From positions 1 through 64,000 of the forward strand of contig CACILY010000001.1 of assembly GCA_902587615.1 (NCBI GenBank): a stretch of 64,000 bases of DNA. Reading direction: 5' to 3'. The translations under genes and the position numbers were made by a program. Source of the stretch: an uncultured Prochlorococcus sp. Its GTDB lineage: Bacteria > Cyanobacteriota > Cyanobacteriia > PCC-6307 > Cyanobiaceae. Below, piece after piece: positions 1 through 9,572 of the stretch (position 1 is the stretch's first letter; the number at the start of each line of letters is the position of its first letter). The notes beneath the pieces are model-generated. The model ran no database searches, had not been told where the DNA came from, and saw only the letters and a list, made by a program, of their open reading frames with translations.

Positions 1-1
1 A

Positions 2-103
2 GATATATCAGAAACTATTTCCCTTTATGATTGGGAACCCATTCCTTTTGAAACAACATTAGAGGATATGGTTAACTCTTTAAAAACATTGTCAATCAAA
101 TAG
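2..103 (+). CDS. 3' end of a truncated CDS (possibly SDR/epimerase C-terminus)
   Basis: Open frame from window edge: DISETISLYDWEPIPFETTLEDMVNSLKTLSIK*; 5' part outside window. Confidence 0.45.
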   Translation, partial: DISETISLYDWEPIPFETTLEDMVNSLKTLSIK

Positions 104-107
104 ATAT

Positions 108-827
108 ATGGAGGGACACTGGGTTCTGATAGAACAAGATCAAGTCCCATTACGTTGTTGGTGGAATGATCCTAAGAAAGGAAGAAAGCATGTCGTACTC
201 GTTCTGCCTGAGGTGTTTGGTATTAATAGTTGGGTAAGAAGTATTGTCGATCGATTTGCAGAAAAAGATATTCCGGCTTTAGCAATGCCACTTTTTGCTC
301 GAACAGCTCCTTATTTAAATCTTGGGTATAACGAAGATGATCTATTAGAAGGACGTCGACATAAAGATCAAACTACCACTCAACAAATTCTTGATGATGC
401 TTCTTCCTGTTTGCATTGGTTGAAGCAGCAATATAGTCAGTCAACAATAACCGTTGTAGGATTTTGCTTTGGTGGTCATGCAGCTTTAATTACCTCAACA
501 CTCCCAGAAGTAGATGTAACTTTTGATTTCTACGGAGCTGGTGTCGCTACGACTAGGCCTGGTGGAGGATCTCCCTCTTTGGAATTACTGAGCAATATCT
601 CAGGGAAATTAATTTGTATTTGTGGTAACGCTGATCTGTTGATACCACTTGTAGATCGAACGGCGATCAAAAATGCTTTGATTAAAGAAGATCCTTCTCA
701 GAATAGATTGAGCTACCTTGAAATTGACGATGCTGACCATGGATTCATGTGCGAACAACGTGCAAGCTTTTCTCTAAATGCTTCTAATGTTTGTTGGCAA
801 TTATTAATGAAGGAATTATCTTCATAA
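108..827 (+). CDS. dienelactone hydrolase family protein
   Basis: ORF 239 aa; VVLVLPEVFGINSWVRSIVDRFAEKDIPALAMPLF and nucleophile motif GFCFGG, C-terminal DHGF. Confidence 0.88.
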   Translation: MEGHWVLIEQDQVPLRCWWNDPKKGRKHVVLVLPEVFGINSWVRSIVDRFAEKDIPALAMPLFARTAPYLNLGYNEDDLLEGRRHKDQTTTQQILDDASSCLHWLKQQYSQSTITVVGFCFGGHAALITSTLPEVDVTFDFYGAGVATTRPGGGSPSLELLSNISGKLICICGNADLLIPLVDRTAIKNALIKEDPSQNRLSYLEIDDADHGFMCEQRASFSLNASNVCWQLLMKELSS

Positions 828-967
828 AATAAGATAAGAGATAAAGACATTTATCTTAGGGGTTGATCCTCATGGATTCTTTGCAATAGTCTTCATGAGA
901 TAATTTGAGACTTCTTCTCTTGCCTAGGGAATATCGATAGTAATTATAAATAATGGCTTCTTAACGC

Positions 968-1120
968 TTACTTTTCTGATTCTTCTACCTGCTCAGTTTT
1001 ACTCTCTTGATTTGACGTATCTTTGGAGAAAGGACAATTATTTTCCTTATCCGATCCCCAAGCAAGGACAGGACCAGCGCTAATTGAAAGCGCGAAAATT
1101 AAAGGAAGAATCTTTTGCAT
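968..1120 (-). CDS. small secreted/membrane protein (50 aa)
   Basis: Own translation: MQKILPLIFALSISAGPVLAWGSDKENNCPFSKDTSNQESKTEQVEESEK; signal peptide-like N-terminus. Confidence 0.5.
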   Translation of the reverse strand: MQKILPLIFALSISAGPVLAWGSDKENNCPFSKDTSNQESKTEQVEESEK

Positions 1121-1215
1121 ATCCGAAATAAGTACTGAAATAGTTCGAGAAAAAAGAGGGTATCGTAAGGATATTAGTAGTCATTAAGGAGGTAGGTCTT
1201 TTGATATCTCTCATT

Positions 1216-1256
1216 GAGTCCAGGCTCTATTTTTTTCTAACCATTTGCTTGGACTC
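1216..1256. repeat. repeated hairpin element, copy A
   Basis: gagtcca...tggactc inverted repeat, same stem sequence as copies at 9.3 and 14.7 kb. Confidence 0.5.
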
Positions 1257-1325
1257 ACTTTTTATTTGAGATAACTAATCAAAGATTACAAACATTTTCT
1301 TAGTTACCTTTTTTCTGTTAACAAA

Positions 1326-1604
1326 CTAATGGCTAGTCCAAATTGACTTATCAAAACTAGTCATATCAACATTATGAGTAGAGATCCAATCACCATTGGC
1401 TGCAAGAAACTTATCTAAGTCCCTTTCTTGATGTTGATGAATAACAATCACCTTCTTAGAGTCTGCCTTATTAACTCCTCTATATAAGGGCTTAATACCA
1501 TATTTTGCATGTCTTTTACTGGCTTCATCACTATCAAAGATGGCTGACCACTCAGCAAAAGTTCCATTAAGTTTGAATGTGACGATAGTGGTTTCCAGTG
1601 CCAT
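1326..1604 (-). CDS. DUF3764 family protein
   Basis: ORF 92 aa METTIVTFKLNG-type start, GIKPLYRGVNKADSKKVIVIHQ. Confidence 0.7.
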   Translation of the reverse strand: MALETTIVTFKLNGTFAEWSAIFDSDEASKRHAKYGIKPLYRGVNKADSKKVIVIHQHQERDLDKFLAANGDWISTHNVDMTSFDKSIWTSH

Positions 1605-1736
1605 TAGAAAAATTGTAATTCAAATAACAATTACATATTTTTTTGTATCTGCTTACTTTTCTTCAGGCTCCACTGACAAATTAATTATTTTATCTCAACC
1701 AGATAAACAGTGAATTTCTTAAAAATTTTAATAGGC

Positions 1737-2108
1737 ATGACAAATCAAGAGAGTAGTGGAGAAAGGCGAGAACGCTTCAAAGCGATGTCTAGTGATGAGA
1801 GGAAGGCTCTTATTAGAGAAAAAATGAAAGCCGAAGGGTTACAAGAGGGGAGTGGAATCCCAGGTAAGAAACTCTCTTCATATGACCAAGATGAGATTTG
1901 GGATCTAATTGAAGTGACTAGCTGTTTCCCTGAGATGCAAAAGAAGACAACAGTAATTAAACGAAAGATTACTAACAAAAAGAAATCATTAATTACTTGG
2001 ATCATGTTATCAATAGCTATTGCCGGTGGAATAGTTGTTTATTACCAGCGATATCCGTTGCCAGAGATAAGAAGAGAACTATCCGTAGAAGGAATTTTTT
2101 CTGATTAA
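1737..2108 (+). CDS. hypothetical protein with C-terminal TM helix
   Basis: ORF track 1710..2108; internal Met at 1737 a plausible start (MTNQESSGERRERFKAMSSDERKALIREKMKAEG). Confidence 0.55.
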   Translation: MTNQESSGERRERFKAMSSDERKALIREKMKAEGLQEGSGIPGKKLSSYDQDEIWDLIEVTSCFPEMQKKTTVIKRKITNKKKSLITWIMLSIAIAGGIVVYYQRYPLPEIRRELSVEGIFSD

Positions 2109-2197
2109 ACAACAATCAATTAAATCTTAATTAGAGGATAACTGCTTGGCTTATTCAAACAATAATGGAAATATTCCATAAGTGTTTTTCTTCTCTC

Positions 2198-2494
2198 ATG
2201 GCAACTGGTTATTGGATAGTTACTACAACCATTACCAACCCAGCTTTTAAAGAATATGTTGAAGCCTTTCAACCTTGGGTGGAATCGGTTGGAGGATCAG
2301 TCATAGCAAAGGATATGGATGCAATAACCGTTGAAGGTAAAGGAGGAAAACTTGCAGTGATTATTGAATTCTCTTCGAGGGAAGCTGCTTTAGAGGCCTA
2401 TAACAGAGCCGATTATCAAGAAATCAGTAAATTGCGCTGGGCTAATTCAACTGATACAAATATCACAATTATGGATGGCTCTGTAACTCATTAA
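2198..2494 (+). CDS. DUF1330-like small ferredoxin-fold protein
   Basis: MATGYWIVTTTITNPAFKEYVEAFQPWVESVGGSVIAKD...LAVIIEFSSREAALEAYNRADYQEI; start trimmed from ORF at 2165. Confidence 0.7.
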   Translation: MATGYWIVTTTITNPAFKEYVEAFQPWVESVGGSVIAKDMDAITVEGKGGKLAVIIEFSSREAALEAYNRADYQEISKLRWANSTDTNITIMDGSVTH

Positions 2495-2619
2495 ACCTAA
2501 AATTGAATTCCTTTGTAGAAGTAGATGTGACGTCGATTGTTTCGCCCAGAATACGATCTAAATAATCAAGGCAAATAAAAGAGGAAAAGTCGTGTAGCAA
2601 CAATTAGCTAATTTTTTAT

Positions 2620-2781
2620 CTAAATGCCTTTTAATGATTTTGCTCCGAGTTGGAGTTCTAGTTCAACCTTTCTCTCTTGAAGTCTTCCCTCATTTCTCAT
2701 CAAAGATATACCAACCCATGCAATTCCCATGCCTATAGAGGCTGGTAAAGCTACTGTGGCAATCCTCGTTAATTGGTTCAC
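2620..2781 (-). CDS. small membrane protein (53 aa, GTG start)
   Basis: Own translation MNQLTRIATVALPASIGMGIAWVGISLMRNEGRLQERKVELELQLGAKSLKGI. Confidence 0.5.
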   Translation of the reverse strand: MNQLTRIATVALPASIGMGIAWVGISLMRNEGRLQERKVELELQLGAKSLKGI

Positions 2782-2939
2782 AGACTACCTAATGTTTTTA
2801 ATACCTTGATCTCCTTAAGCATAGTCAGCTCATAATCTAAATATTCATTCTTACGGGAATAGCTCTTTTATATATATGAAGAGCCTTGTTCTTAAAATTT
2901 TGTTGAATTTTTGGTAAGAATGAACTAGAGATTTTTTAT

Positions 2940-3128
2940 TTGATGGTCAGCTTCCTGTTCTTACTACTTAAGCCGCTTCTTTTTCTAATGCTTAAGAAGT
3001 TTTTCAAGAAGCAGATGAAAGCTTTTATTGTTAATGCTATTGAGTGGCTTGTTCTTCAAACAGATAATGACTTGGACGATAAAATCCTTGCAAAGGTAAA
3101 AAGTGGAATGAAGCTAGGAGTGGTTTGA
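2940..3128 (+). CDS. small hypothetical protein
   Basis: ORF 62 aa, hydrophobic N-terminus. Confidence 0.5.
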   Translation: MMVSFLFLLLKPLLFLMLKKFFKKQMKAFIVNAIEWLVLQTDNDLDDKILAKVKSGMKLGVV

Positions 3129-3129
3129 A

Positions 3130-3234
3130 ATGAACCTTGTAACTTTGCTTGTTATAGATGCTTCTTTGATGCTTATAGGAGTACCTTTGCTTATGATCTT
3201 CAGGGGGAAGCAAAGTAATAGAGTCAAAAAATAA
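3130..3234 (+). CDS. microprotein, one TM helix (34 aa)
   Basis: Own translation MNLVTLLVIDASLMLIGVPLLMIFRGKQSNRVKK, immediately downstream of 2940..3128. Confidence 0.4.
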   Translation: MNLVTLLVIDASLMLIGVPLLMIFRGKQSNRVKK

Positions 3235-3240
3235 TTGTCA

Positions 3241-3435
3241 ATGCAAAAACTACTAATCAGTGTTGGAGTTGTAACTGCTGCAATAGGACGGCTTTACCCT
3301 TACATAAATTAATTAAACTTTGGCAAGTTACCCGGCGACTTAATTTTTAATGGAGAAAACTCTACTTTTTATTTTCCAATCGTCAGTTCTATTGTAATCA
3401 GTTTGCTTCTTTCTAGCATTTTTAATTTACTTTGA
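3241..3435 (+). pseudogene. DUF2905-like small membrane protein interrupted by one in-frame TAA
   Basis: Same-frame translation MQKLLISVGVVTAAIGRLYPYIN*LNFGKLPGDLIFNGENSTFYFPIVSSIVISLLLSSIFNLL*; stop at 3310-3312 just before the LPGD...FYFP core. Confidence 0.72.
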
Positions 3436-3532
3436 TCTTCATCATAATGCTTCAATTAATGCATGAGCTATATCCTCCTTGGCATATAGCTCTTGATTCT
3501 TTTTTGCTACTAGTTATCGTTTTTTATTTGAT

Positions 3533-3715
3533 TTACAGGCGAACAAATTGAATAAATGCTTTTATGTCATCCATATTCCCCCTAGTCTCTATAAAGATTC
3601 TTATAACCAATGGAACAACTAACCAAAAGAGTAGAAGAGCTAGAGAGGAGAGTCCAGCATTTAGAAGCACTGCTGCGATACCAAGCAAGAAAAAGCAAAT
3701 AACTTCAGTGATCAT
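3533..3715 (-). CDS. small membrane protein
   Basis: ORF 60 aa, hydrophobic; paired with the next gene on the same strand. Confidence 0.5.
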   Translation of the reverse strand: MITEVICFFLLGIAAVLLNAGLSSLALLLFWLVVPLVIRIFIETRGNMDDIKAFIQFVRL

Positions 3716-3717
3716 TT

Positions 3718-3903
3718 CTATCCAGTTCCTGGAATGTCAAAGGGAAGCTTGTCTCCCACTGCTACAAAGAATTTCTGCACAGCTGGTATACGCAATAAAG
3801 CTAGAGGAGCAACAATGTTTAATACAATCCAAGCTCCGCCAATGATTGGAGCCCATTTACCAAACTTTTTAAGAAAACCATTTTGTACTTTTTTTTCTGC
3901 CAT
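3718..3903 (-). CDS. small membrane protein
   Basis: ORF 61 aa MAEKKVQNGFLKKFGKWAPIIGGAWIVLNIVAPLALLRIPAVQKFFVAVGDKLPFDIPGTG. Confidence 0.6.
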   Translation of the reverse strand: MAEKKVQNGFLKKFGKWAPIIGGAWIVLNIVAPLALLRIPAVQKFFVAVGDKLPFDIPGTG

Positions 3904-4064
3904 AGATCTCTACATAGCTTGAGCCCAGCTTCTTTTTAGCTAGGTCTTATGCTTTTAGCATTAAATCAAACCACCATAAGTCAAATGTTGTAGATCTCTT
4001 GTCGCTAACTATAAGTAGAAAGTTTGGGTACACCAAAGTTCCTATTGAGTATTTAAGATTCTCA

Positions 4065-4436
4065 TCAGGAGAAAACTCTTGAATAAGGGGTTTGACCATT
4101 CATTAGTGATGTATCTATTCCTTTGCATATATTCATCAAGGCGTTCGTACCAAACCCTGGACCAGTTAGACCATCAATGAATTCGTGATGAACTAGGTAA
4201 AAGTTAGAGGACATTGAATCATTTTGATTCCGTTGTTTAACGAAAAAGCGATTTTTTGGTGACCTAATACTGCTTCCATGAGTGTGTTCCAGAGCATTAC
4301 GTTGCAGTTTTATTCGTTTTGGACGATTTCCTCTCAAGCAATGGGACAAATAAATGTACCGAATTTTGTCATAATTGACATACTTTTTGCTATTTAACCG
4401 ATCATTTGGAATCTGAAAACTATTGCTATAGCTCAA
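4065..4436 (-). CDS. hypothetical protein
   Basis: ORF 123 aa, no family recognised. Confidence 0.4.
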   Translation of the reverse strand: MSYSNSFQIPNDRLNSKKYVNYDKIRYIYLSHCLRGNRPKRIKLQRNALEHTHGSSIRSPKNRFFVKQRNQNDSMSSNFYLVHHEFIDGLTGPGFGTNALMNICKGIDTSLMNGQTPYSRVFS

Positions 4437-4593
4437 TTCTATTGGTACGAATGCTTATGTCATCGCTTTGGAAGTACTAGGTGATTGGGATATAGAACTG
4501 ATTGCAATATCAGTTGCATACTTCACATTTGTAGACTAAAAATTAAACTCCTGCTAAAAAAAGTATCAACCAATACTTTTTGGATTTAATTAC

Positions 4594-4731
4594 ATGATCA
4601 ACGAAAACCTTGTTGAAATCCTCCTTGCTGCAATACTTGTCTCAAACACTTTTGACAAGGATCAAGCTGTCATTAAATGGGGTGGAATAGTAGTTGCGGT
4701 TGCTGGCGTCGCATCAGCTCTATTTGGTTAG
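4594..4731 (+). CDS. small membrane protein (45 aa)
   Basis: Own translation MINENLVEILLAAILVSNTFDKDQAVIKWGGIVVAVAGVASALFG; followed by a terminator-like hairpin. Confidence 0.55.
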   Translation: MINENLVEILLAAILVSNTFDKDQAVIKWGGIVVAVAGVASALFG

Positions 4732-4794
4732 AGATCTTAATCTCATTTGTTGAATAGAAAAAGCTTTCTAAATTCACAAATATTATTTTTGTTA

Positions 4795-4826
4795 GGCTGC
4801 AATTAATTTGCGGCCTTTTTTTTGCA
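4795..4826 (+). terminator. Rho-independent-like terminator
   Basis: aggctgcaa-ttaa-tttgcggcct stem followed by a T run. Confidence 0.7.
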
Positions 4827-4993
4827 TGATCACCACTCTGCTGTGATAAGTGATCACAAGATTTAATGTTAGAAGCTTAATTAAAATTATTAGTATTTTC
4901 AAACTCTTAATAGGGTTTAGGTGAAAGATCCTCAGGGCTTTCCAAGTATTTCATTCACTAAAAGTCTTTTAATATTGCTTCTGCTTTTATTAA

Positions 4994-5245
4994 TTATCTT
5001 TCTCTATAAACTGCCCATTCATTTTCATTCTTATGAATCTCAGAAAGAGATGCAAACGCAATATCAGACTTATCACTTCTTTTTATCATTACCTCTTTAG
5101 CACCTAAATATGGCTCTATGATTTCAGATTGGGATTTATCAGCTTCCTTCCTTTCTTTAGGGGTCAGTGTCTCCAATATTCTTTCCCATAACTCCTCATT
5201 ACTAGCAAAAGGCTTAATAGAAAATTTACTTGGAGTGTGCTTCAT
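4994..5245 (-). CDS. hypothetical protein
   Basis: ORF 83 aa, charged, ATG start. Confidence 0.5.
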   Translation of the reverse strand: MKHTPSKFSIKPFASNEELWERILETLTPKERKEADKSQSEIIEPYLGAKEVMIKRSDKSDIAFASLSEIHKNENEWAVYRER

Positions 5246-5604
5246 AAGACTTCGTGTGTGATAACTAACTTTTTTCTTCTAGTTTAATTATGGACTGCAT
5301 TCTAAAGAGTATTTTTAATTAAACTCTTTTACTAAAAGAAGGTTTTATTCAAGAGTTCGTGCAGATAAAGATAATCAATTATCACTTTCACCAAATTTAT
5401 AAGAAGGAGAAGTGTATTGTCCTTTTATTTTTAGATCAGGTACATCCTCCTAAGAAAGCCTTTAGTTGCTCGTTAGCCACTGAAGCTTTAGATGATCATG
5501 CTACTGATTACTTCCTTTGGGAACACCAAGGAGCATTGCGGAATGCTTTTAATTAAACAGTAGACCTTTGGCCATGGTCACAATCTAGTTGCTAAAAATA
5601 TTGC

Positions 5605-5850
5605 AAAAAAAATAGACCCTGGCGAAACTCGCTGGGCCTGGGTGATGGGGATTTTATTTCTAAAGCATTTGGGCAAAGAAATCAACCCCCATAAATAGGG
5701 CTGACAGAGTGTGCTGATCCACTATCCATAGTGTTTCAAATGAGACATAGTACTCATGTGCTTCCAAGAAAGTACTAATATCATTTTATGAGGCCGGGTG
5801 ATGGGGATTAGCCGGTATCGAAAACCCTCTTTTGAAGAAGGGTTTTTTTT
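5605..5850 (+). ncRNA. candidate structured non-coding RNA with internal direct repeat and terminator
   Basis: gggtgatggggatt occurs twice (about 5640 and 5796) and region ends in aaccctc...gaagggtttttttt; no convincing ORF. Confidence 0.35.
5822..5850 (+). terminator. Rho-independent terminator
   Basis: aaaccctcttttgaagaagggtttttttt. Confidence 0.7.
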
Positions 5851-6240
5851 ATTGGTTGATTGCATTGAGATATGAAAATTTGGTGAAATTGTTTGAGGTA
5901 TATCTTTTGGATCAAATTTCAAGAATCAAATAAGAAGAACGCTATCCACTGGCCTGTTAACTCTTTTTAACTTGGGAAAAGGTATGTCATCTGACTTTCT
6001 AAAACCTGTCTTTTCAGAAAGTTTATGATCGATCAAAGAAAAATCATTTTTTCGCTTTATTCTTTACGTATTAGGTCTAACGACTCTAATCCTTTCTCTG
6101 ACTTACCTTTTGCTGATACATCCAGATGAATATTCTTGATTGCATTGCCTTCAGTCTTCACATTCATCAGAGTGAAAAAATCATACTTACTCCAATAAAT
6201 TAAAAATCTTTTACTATGTTCGAAGTAAATTTTTCAGTTA

Positions 6241-6555
6241 ATGCTTCGTAAACAAGAAAAAAGTGCTTTTCTCCGACTTACATTCCTTGCCCTTGGATGG
6301 GGATTGGGTCTAGATCGCTTCTATGAAGGAGATAAAAAAGGTGGATTCCTATCCCTTATTGGCTGGGGTATCGTTCTTACTAGCTTCGGATATTTACAAT
6401 GCTCTGGCATTGAATATGTCGACGGTGTTAAAAATTATGCTGACTACAGCCCGAATCCATTAATTATTCTTCCTATGGTTGCAGGCATTTATGGATTTGT
6501 TTTGATCGTTCGTAAAGCATTTAGACTTGCAAAGCAATTTGAAAATGCTGAGTAA
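6241..6555 (+). CDS. TM2-domain-like membrane protein
   Basis: ORF 104 aa; LGWGLGLDRFYEGDKKGGFLSLIGWG typical of the TM2 motif. Confidence 0.7.
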   Translation: MLRKQEKSAFLRLTFLALGWGLGLDRFYEGDKKGGFLSLIGWGIVLTSFGYLQCSGIEYVDGVKNYADYSPNPLIILPMVAGIYGFVLIVRKAFRLAKQFENAE

Positions 6556-6828
6556 ATATTATTCTAATTTTAGAGGAATACTTTAAGCATCCCTTATAAA
6601 GAGACTCTATGATTAGTATAGTTATAAGCCGTGAAATATCCTTGGCGTTGACTAATTTGCTTTAGTAATATTAGTCAAAGACCAAGATATTTTATTTCTA
6701 TACCCATAAAAAGGTCGTATTTTTCCAAGCTTATTCTTCGACTCTAATAGTCGGATACGCGATTTATTTATAAATAATATTCATTAAACATAAATATAGT
6801 ATTTTAATACTGTAAATCACTAAGAATA

Positions 6829-7212
6829 GTGAAAATACTGTTCTTTCTTTTCTCGGGAGTCTATTTAATGATAAGGATAGTCTTGACTTCCACTCTTGTA
6901 TCGCTTGCTCTCTTCTTTACCAAGCCTCTTTACGCAAATACAAATTCAGATTTTCAAACTCATCTGAACATATGGAATAAGAAAGGGTCTCTAGCAAGTA
7001 GTTTATTAAAGAAGGCTGAAGAATCTTTTCAAAATGGAGATAAAATAGAAGGATGCAAAAATCAAACTAGAGCTGCACTATATGGAATTGAAGCTACTGA
7101 ATCCCTGATTAAAGCTTTTGAAATAAGTCAAACTACTAGTGATTTTGAAGATTTATATTCTGGCTTAGATAAATGGAGAGAGTTAAGAGATTTCTGCGAT
7201 GTAGCAGGCTAA
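6829..7212 (+). CDS. secreted hypothetical protein
   Basis: ORF 127 aa with N-terminal signal/TM segment. Confidence 0.55.
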   Translation: MKILFFLFSGVYLMIRIVLTSTLVSLALFFTKPLYANTNSDFQTHLNIWNKKGSLASSLLKKAEESFQNGDKIEGCKNQTRAALYGIEATESLIKAFEISQTTSDFEDLYSGLDKWRELRDFCDVAG

Positions 7213-8058
7213 ATAATGTTGTTTAGCAATCTTATTGTTACCTCTGTTATAAATATCTTATCTGAGTAGTTCTATTCTCCTGATTTCCCTCCTTAACCGA
7301 TTTATTAGTTTTTTCTGATCTTATTCGAGAAAGGATTGTTTATCATTTAATTGAATTTGACTAAATCAAAAATAAGATAAATACCAAAAGCTAGCCCTAT
7401 ATATAATGGCAGTCGGGGATATTTAGTCAAAGGATTTGAAGAAGTAGACTTTTTCATTACCTTTTTTTTCTTAGGGGGTAACCCTTTCTCTTTTCGCCTT
7501 TTCGCTTCTCCCATAATAATGTAGGTGAAATTAGGTATGTCTATGATATCTATATCTCTTTAATTCTAGCAAAATTTATTACTTTACTAGATTACTACTT
7601 ACAATTAAAAAGAATTTTTCATGGCGACTAATAGCGTTTGCCAAATTCGCTTTATTTCAAAGGAGCATCAAATTTTGCAAAATGAAATGTATAAGAAAAC
7701 AAACCTCAATGAAATCATGGGTGTTAGTTGTCTAAATTGTTATTAGTCTTCTTTAATTCCATGACAGCAGCAACTACATCAAGGCCATCTACAAAGAAAA
7801 CGGTAATCCATAGGCATCAATCACTATATTCATCCTCTCAATCAAGATTCGCGACTGCAAAGCTTATACAGAACTTAGGTTCTTCTCATGCGGGTGTGCA
7901 ATTTAATTTTGTAAGTGACTTAAGAACAGCCTATGGAAGGGATTAAAACATGAATTTCATCATCAAATAGTTAAAATATATAATCCTATCCACTTGCATA
8001 AGGTTGATGAATTATACGTATATAAATACTTTTTCTTATTAAACTATTAGTTTCTTCA

Positions 8059-8178
8059 ATGGAATTCTCACAAGCCAATGACCTATTTGATTGGCGGCTT
8101 TGGACGCCATTAATAGGAGGAATTATTTTGTATATAGGTCTTAATATTCGCATTGTGAGAGTTGACGACGATGATTGA
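8059..8178 (+). CDS. microprotein with TM helix and acidic DDDD tail (39 aa)
   Basis: Own translation MEFSQANDLFDWRLWTPLIGGIILYIGLNIRIVRVDDDD. Confidence 0.5.
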   Translation: MEFSQANDLFDWRLWTPLIGGIILYIGLNIRIVRVDDDD

Positions 8179-8289
8179 TAAATACTGAAAATCTATTTAT
8201 TCATTTCCTTTCTTTACTATTTACGATAGCAGTAACATTATTCTTATTAATTTATTTTTGCGTCTACTTATTAAGTACTTTATTGATCT

Positions 8290-8625
8290 CTATCTTCCTT
8301 TCAAACAAGAGAAGCTTGTCTTCAAGGGATTGTTGCTTTCTTCATTAGCATTGATCCATAAAGAACCTTGAGACCAGCATTGATCTAAGCTTTGCATAGG
8401 TATATCTAATAATAACTCACCTATTCTTGTCTTGTATTGAATAATAAGCCAGGCAGGTTCTTGGCTGTGTAATTTTTTTGATGACCGCTGTGTTTTTATG
8501 GCATCTGTTGGGAGGTGTCTCTTTACAGGATTCTGGGGAATGAGTGTAAACAGTAGGACGGCAATAATAAATAATCCTAGAGTACTTAAAGTAGCTAAAA
8601 TTTTATAATAGATGTTGTTAGTCAT
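8290..8625 (-). CDS. hypothetical protein with N-terminal TM helix
   Basis: ORF 111 aa. Confidence 0.5.
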   Translation of the reverse strand: MTNNIYYKILATLSTLGLFIIAVLLFTLIPQNPVKRHLPTDAIKTQRSSKKLHSQEPAWLIIQYKTRIGELLLDIPMQSLDQCWSQGSLWINANEESNNPLKTSFSCLKGR

Positions 8626-8837
8626 GCGTTGATTAGATTTCGACTAAGTTCTAGTTAAGAATATGTCAATAATCCTATATGATTAAGCATAGGCTTTTAT
8701 ATTGAATCAAATCTTTTTAAGGAATCTTATCCAGGAGTCTAATGTAAACCAGTATGATTACAAAAAGTACTAAAATATTATCAAAGCTTACATATTTTAT
8801 CTAATCTTGCTATTTAGTTGTTAGTAGAATTTATCTA

Positions 8838-9065
8838 ATGTTTAATACATCAGAAAAGAAAGCATTGACTCGCTTATTTCTGTTGGGAGTAGGTGCTCCC
8901 ATTGGATTGGATCGTTTTTATGAGGGAGACATCACAGGTGGATTTCTTGCAATTGTAGGCTTTCTATTGGCAGCAGTCACTATTGTTGGCTTAATTATTT
9001 GGACTGTTCTATTTGTTAAGAAAACATTTCGCTTATTAAGGCAGTTTGAATCTGCAAATGATTAA
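8838..9065 (+). CDS. TM2-domain-like membrane protein (paralog of 6241..6555)
   Basis: ORF 75 aa LGVGAPIGLDRFYEGDITGGFLAIVG...KKTFRLLRQFESAND. Confidence 0.72.
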   Translation: MFNTSEKKALTRLFLLGVGAPIGLDRFYEGDITGGFLAIVGFLLAAVTIVGLIIWTVLFVKKTFRLLRQFESAND

Positions 9066-9278
9066 TTCTTTCCTATTTAGAAATATCAAATAAATAGAAA
9101 CGATTTCCTAGCTATGTAGCAATCCTTTCTTATAGGGGTCATGACTAAAGGGTATTGGATCTATATGTGGTGGAGCATTATCTCTGAAGGGATGAAAAAC
9201 TGCATTCCCCATTGACTCTAGTAATGCTTTAAACCAGTGAATGGATTTGTCCATAGTTCTAAGAGAGAAGATTGAGAA

Positions 9279-9353
9279 GGGGACGAGATTTCGGTCGTCC
9301 CCTTTGAGTCCAGCACTTTTCTATAGACCTATGAACTACATGTGCTTGGACTC
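9279..9353. repeat. repeated hairpin element, copy B (two consecutive hairpins)
   Basis: ggggacgagatttcggtcgtcccc then gagtccagca...tgcttggactc. Confidence 0.6.
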
Positions 9354-9572
9354 CCATTTACTTTCTAGTTAATCTATTTAATTTAATCAATGAGAAAAAT
9401 TACCTGTTTTGATATGCCATGTTTTATTACTCTTCTGATTTAAAAGTACCTTATATCATTTTAATGGAATTAATTTTTGCAAATAATATAATTTTATTTG
9501 CACCTCATACTCAACATATAGCAATTATATATTAGTTCACTTTGCAATAAATATAACTTTTGGTAATCATAT

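Noticed and set aside
5600-5850. tmRNA or 6S RNA identity for the 5.6-kb structured locus
   Set aside because: I could not identify a tRNA-like end or tag peptide, nor the long central-bubble hairpin; kept only as an unnamed candidate ncRNA
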